From assembly GCF_026340975.1 (NCBI RefSeq), contig NZ_JAPEOS010000002.1, positions 638,501 through 702,500 of the forward strand: 64,000 bases of DNA. The letters run 5' to 3'. This document shows positions 62,042-64,000 of this stretch, piece by piece (within the stretch, counting starts at the first letter, position 1; every line of letters starts with the position of its first letter). The notes beneath the pieces were generated by a model, which searched no databases, was not told the origin of the DNA, and worked only from the letters and a program-made list of their open reading frames with translations. The stretch is from Streptomyces sp. NBC_01214. Lineage in GTDB: Bacteria; Actinomycetota; Actinomycetes; Streptomycetales; Streptomycetaceae. Position numbers and translations under genes: made by a program.

Positions 62042-62728
62042 ATGGCCCGGCTGAGCGTGCTCATTGCGGACGGCAACCCGGTCATCAGGGCGGGCCTGGC
62101 GGCCATCCTGTGCACGGCCGAGGACCTCGACGTCATCGCCCAGGCGGCGGACGGGCGCGAAGCCCTGAGCCTGACCCGCCGGCACGCCCCGGACGTGATC
62201 CTGCTGGACGTCCGGATGCCGGGGGTGGACGGGATCTCCGCGCTGCCGCACCTGGTGCAGCTGGCTCCCGTACTGATGCTGACGTACAGCAGGGAAGCCG
62301 AAATCATCTGTGAGGCCCTGTCGTTGGGAGCCGGCGGCTACCTCGTCCACGGAGAGTTCACGACGGACGACCTGCTGAGGGCGGTGCGCGACGCCCCGCA
62401 GGGCCGCCCCCACTTCACCCCGACAGCGGCGAGCGCCCTCCTCGCGGAGCTCCGGGCCTCTTCGCATCCGCAACGAACTGTGGCACAGTCTTCTGAGCGG
62501 ATGCACAACTCTGTTGTCTTCGGGCTGAGTTCCCGAGAGGTGGAGATCATGGATCTGATCGCGTCCGGGATGAGCAACCAGCGGATCGCGGCGGCCTGCT
62601 TCATCAGCGAGAAGACCGTCAAGAACCACATCAACCGCATCTTCGCGAAGCTCCAGAGCGCCACGCGCAGCGAGGCGATCGCCCGCTGGCTGGGAACCGC
62701 CCGTCCAGGAGTGACCGGTCATGGGTAG
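62042..62728 (+). CDS. NarL/LuxR-type response regulator with atypical receiver
   Basis: 228 residues. Receiver domain (1-115) and LuxR HTH (about 163-215, LSSREVEIMDLIASGMSNQRIAA). The phospho-Asp56 in LLDVRMP is present, but the second acidic residue of the metal pocket is Gly11 (ADGNP instead of DDHP) and the conserved Lys is His103 (GYLVHGE). Such receivers are often phosphorylation-independent. No histidine kinase is nearby. It likely regulates the pilus genes. Confidence 0.88.
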   Translation: MARLSVLIADGNPVIRAGLAAILCTAEDLDVIAQAADGREALSLTRRHAPDVILLDVRMPGVDGISALPHLVQLAPVLMLTYSREAEIICEALSLGAGGYLVHGEFTTDDLLRAVRDAPQGRPHFTPTAASALLAELRASSHPQRTVAQSSERMHNSVVFGLSSREVEIMDLIASGMSNQRIAAACFISEKTVKNHINRIFAKLQSATRSEAIARWLGTARPGVTGHG

Positions 62729-62754
62729 ACAGAGTGCGCAGTGGGTCCGTAATT

Positions 62755-62768
62755 GGGTCCCGGGACCC
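62755..62768. promoter_or_regulatory. 14-bp palindrome upstream of Flp pilin gene
   Basis: GGGTCCCGGGACCC lies in the 110-nt gap between the response-regulator gene and the pilin gene, 70 nt upstream of the pilin start. Operator or short terminator. Confidence 0.45.
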
Positions 62769-62838
62769 TTGGTGACGACTGGTGACTCGCCGTACCGTCC
62801 GCAGATCGACACCGGTACCGGCCCGGGAGGGAACCCCC

Positions 62839-63096
62839 ATGTCACAGAACACGCTGCTGAAGGCCGCCGTGGAGGCACGGATCAGGGTGAACGGCTGGAC
62901 GGACACGGCCGTGACCAGGCTCCGCCAACGCCACGCGCACCCCGACCGCGGCCAAACGGCCTTCGAATACCTGGGCATCATCCTGGTGGTCGTGGTGATC
63001 ATCGGCGCGATCGTCGGCACGGGTATCGGTACGGCGATCACGAACAAGATCGCGAAGGCGGTCGAGGAAATCTCGGCTGGTGGCGGAAAGAAATGA
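62839..63096 (+). CDS. Flp-type major pilin
   Basis: 85 residues. A 38-residue leader ends in RG, then QTAFEYLGIILVVVVIIGAI: cleavage after Gly38 puts Glu at +5 and leaves a mature pilin of 47 residues. This is the expected short Flp pilin. The prepilin peptidase is not in the window. ATG 62839 has GGGAGG 8 nt upstream; its stop overlaps the TadG-like start (ATGA). Confidence 0.9.
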   Translation: MSQNTLLKAAVEARIRVNGWTDTAVTRLRQRHAHPDRGQTAFEYLGIILVVVVIIGAIVGTGIGTAITNKIAKAVEEISAGGGKK

Positions 63097-63734
63097 CCTC
63101 AGGTCGCCGTGGCGACCGAGGGCAGGCCTTTCCCATTTACGTCGTGGTCGTGGCGGGCCTGCTCTTTGCAGCACTCGCTTTCTTCGTTGTCGGCCGAGCT
63201 TCCGTCTCGCGAAGTGACGCCCAGGGTGCCGCGGACGCTGCGGCATTGGCGGCCGGCCGCGAAGCCAGGGATGGGGTGCTGCTCGACCTTGATCTTGCCG
63301 CAGTGAAGCCTGCGGAGTGGAAGAAGATCGTCGACGGGGATTTCTTCAAGCCAGGCGAAGCCTGTGCCGCGGCAGAAGCCTTCGCGGCGAGGAACGACGC
63401 GAAGGCAACGCTGTGCCAGCCGGTTCTCCCGCGATTCACCGTAGAGGTGGAGACCAACGGGACGGTGGGGGATTCGGTTGTCCCTGGCACCGGAGCCGTG
63501 CGGGGAAGGGCAACTGCTACGGCTCTGATCGAGTCGAGGTGTCAGCTGGGCGCCGTTCCCACTCCGAGCCCGACTCCCACGACACCGCCCGGGGACAGCT
63601 CGGCGGCCCCTACGCCAACTCCTGCCACGGTGAACTTCACTTGTGGCGGGGAGCTGGTAAGGCTCGACCCGCTGAATCCGGGCAATCTCAGTGCACTGAC
63701 CAGAAAGCTGTTCAGCGTGCGACTCGACGGCTGA
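63093..63734 (+). CDS. TadG-like pilus-associated protein
   Basis: 213 residues. N-terminal RGDRGQAFPIYVVVVAGLLF is a TadE/G-like helix, followed by an extracytoplasmic domain and a Thr/Pro/Ser-rich linker (PTPSPTPTTPPG). Functions with Flp pilin in Tad systems, perhaps as a tip or anchoring component. GC content drops slightly in the last 400 nt of the window. Confidence 0.8.
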   Translation: MTSGRRGDRGQAFPIYVVVVAGLLFAALAFFVVGRASVSRSDAQGAADAAALAAGREARDGVLLDLDLAAVKPAEWKKIVDGDFFKPGEACAAAEAFAARNDAKATLCQPVLPRFTVEVETNGTVGDSVVPGTGAVRGRATATALIESRCQLGAVPTPSPTPTTPPGDSSAAPTPTPATVNFTCGGELVRLDPLNPGNLSALTRKLFSVRLDG

Positions 63735-63765
63735 CAGGGAACGAGAGACAAGGAAGCTTTCATAG

Positions 63766-64000
63766 ATGAGCATTCGGCGCATGGTGAAGGTTCGTGGGGG
63801 AATGGCTGTTGCGGGTATGGCGGCCATGGTCCTCATGTTGGCCGGGTGTGGTGGCAGTGACGAGAAGCCGAAGAGCGCGAAGTCGCCATCAGCTGCGCAA
63901 AGCCAGGGAGGTAACTCGCAGGCTCCCGGTCCCACCGGGAGTAAGAGTGCTGTGCCCGCAGAAGTCATCGCTACCGTGAAGGGCCCGTCCAGTATCGTTT
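63766..64000 (+). CDS. lipoprotein, partial (runs off right edge)
   Basis: 78 residues visible. Signal peptide with lipobox LAGC (Cys28), then a Ser/Gly/Pro-rich linker. The function cannot be told from this part; it may be a further component of the pilus locus. ATG 63766 with AGGAAG 9 nt upstream. Confidence 0.8.
   Translation, partial: MSIRRMVKVRGGMAVAGMAAMVLMLAGCGGSDEKPKSAKSPSAAQSQGGNSQAPGPTGSKSAVPAEVIATVKGPSSIV

Overview
The window looks like chromosomal DNA of a Streptomyces species or a close actinobacterial relative. Supporting signs are very high GC, strong third-position GC bias with long antisense shadow frames, GGAGG-type ribosome sites, frequent GTG starts, ATGA/GTGA stop-start overlaps, GC-rich terminators without T-tracts, and typical families (chitin-binding streptogrisin, DasR-type chitinase operator, Tad pilus locus, one rare TTA codon). 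I see no tRNA, rRNA, CRISPR array, complete insertion sequence or origin.

Layout. 1-3.5 kb: the 5' part of an NB-ARC-like ATPase gene (leaves the left edge) and a secreted DUF4344-type metallopeptidase with a TTA codon. 3.5-14.5 kb: a secreted DNRLRE/FG-GAP protein divergent from a 2310-residue Rhs protein that carries a ricin-B lectin module and an unrecognised C-terminal domain, followed by a small ORF that could be its immunity gene. 14.5-23.6 kb: a DUF255 thioredoxin-fold protein and a four-gene surface-glycan locus (processive GT2, GT39-like, GT2-GtrA, copper-radical oxidase). 23.6-28 kb: a protealysin-like M4 peptidase with its emfourin inhibitor, a hemolysin-III membrane protein and GTP-dependent PEP carboxykinase. 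28-32.6 kb: an overlapping operon of two solute-binding-like proteins (one fused to VWA), a TelA protein and a small membrane protein. 32.7-36.5 kb: small membrane proteins, an RDD protein and an AlaA-type aminotransferase.

36.7-40.9 kb: the most unusual cassette. Three tandem paralogous secreted peptides with four invariant cysteines lie upstream of an ABC ATPase and two membrane proteins, behind a long structured leader. 40.9-44.5 kb: a macro-domain protein, GNAT, an F420-type oxidoreductase and a LysR regulator. 44.7-54.7 kb: a streptogrisin-like protease, a YdcF protein, a D-amino-acid catabolic locus (N-acyl-D-amino-acid deacylase, PLP D-amino-acid deaminase, IclR regulator, RidA), a zinc carboxypeptidase and a GH18 chitinase with a DasR-type site. 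55.1-64 kb: a Tad/Flp pilus operon (CpaB, CpaE, two TadE, CpaF, TadB, TadC), an atypical response regulator, Flp pilin, a TadG-like protein and the start of a lipoprotein gene leaving the right edge.

The strongest candidates for undescribed biology are the four-cysteine peptide/ABC cassette and the Rhs C-terminal module with its neighbour. Function in both is inferred from sequence architecture and context only.
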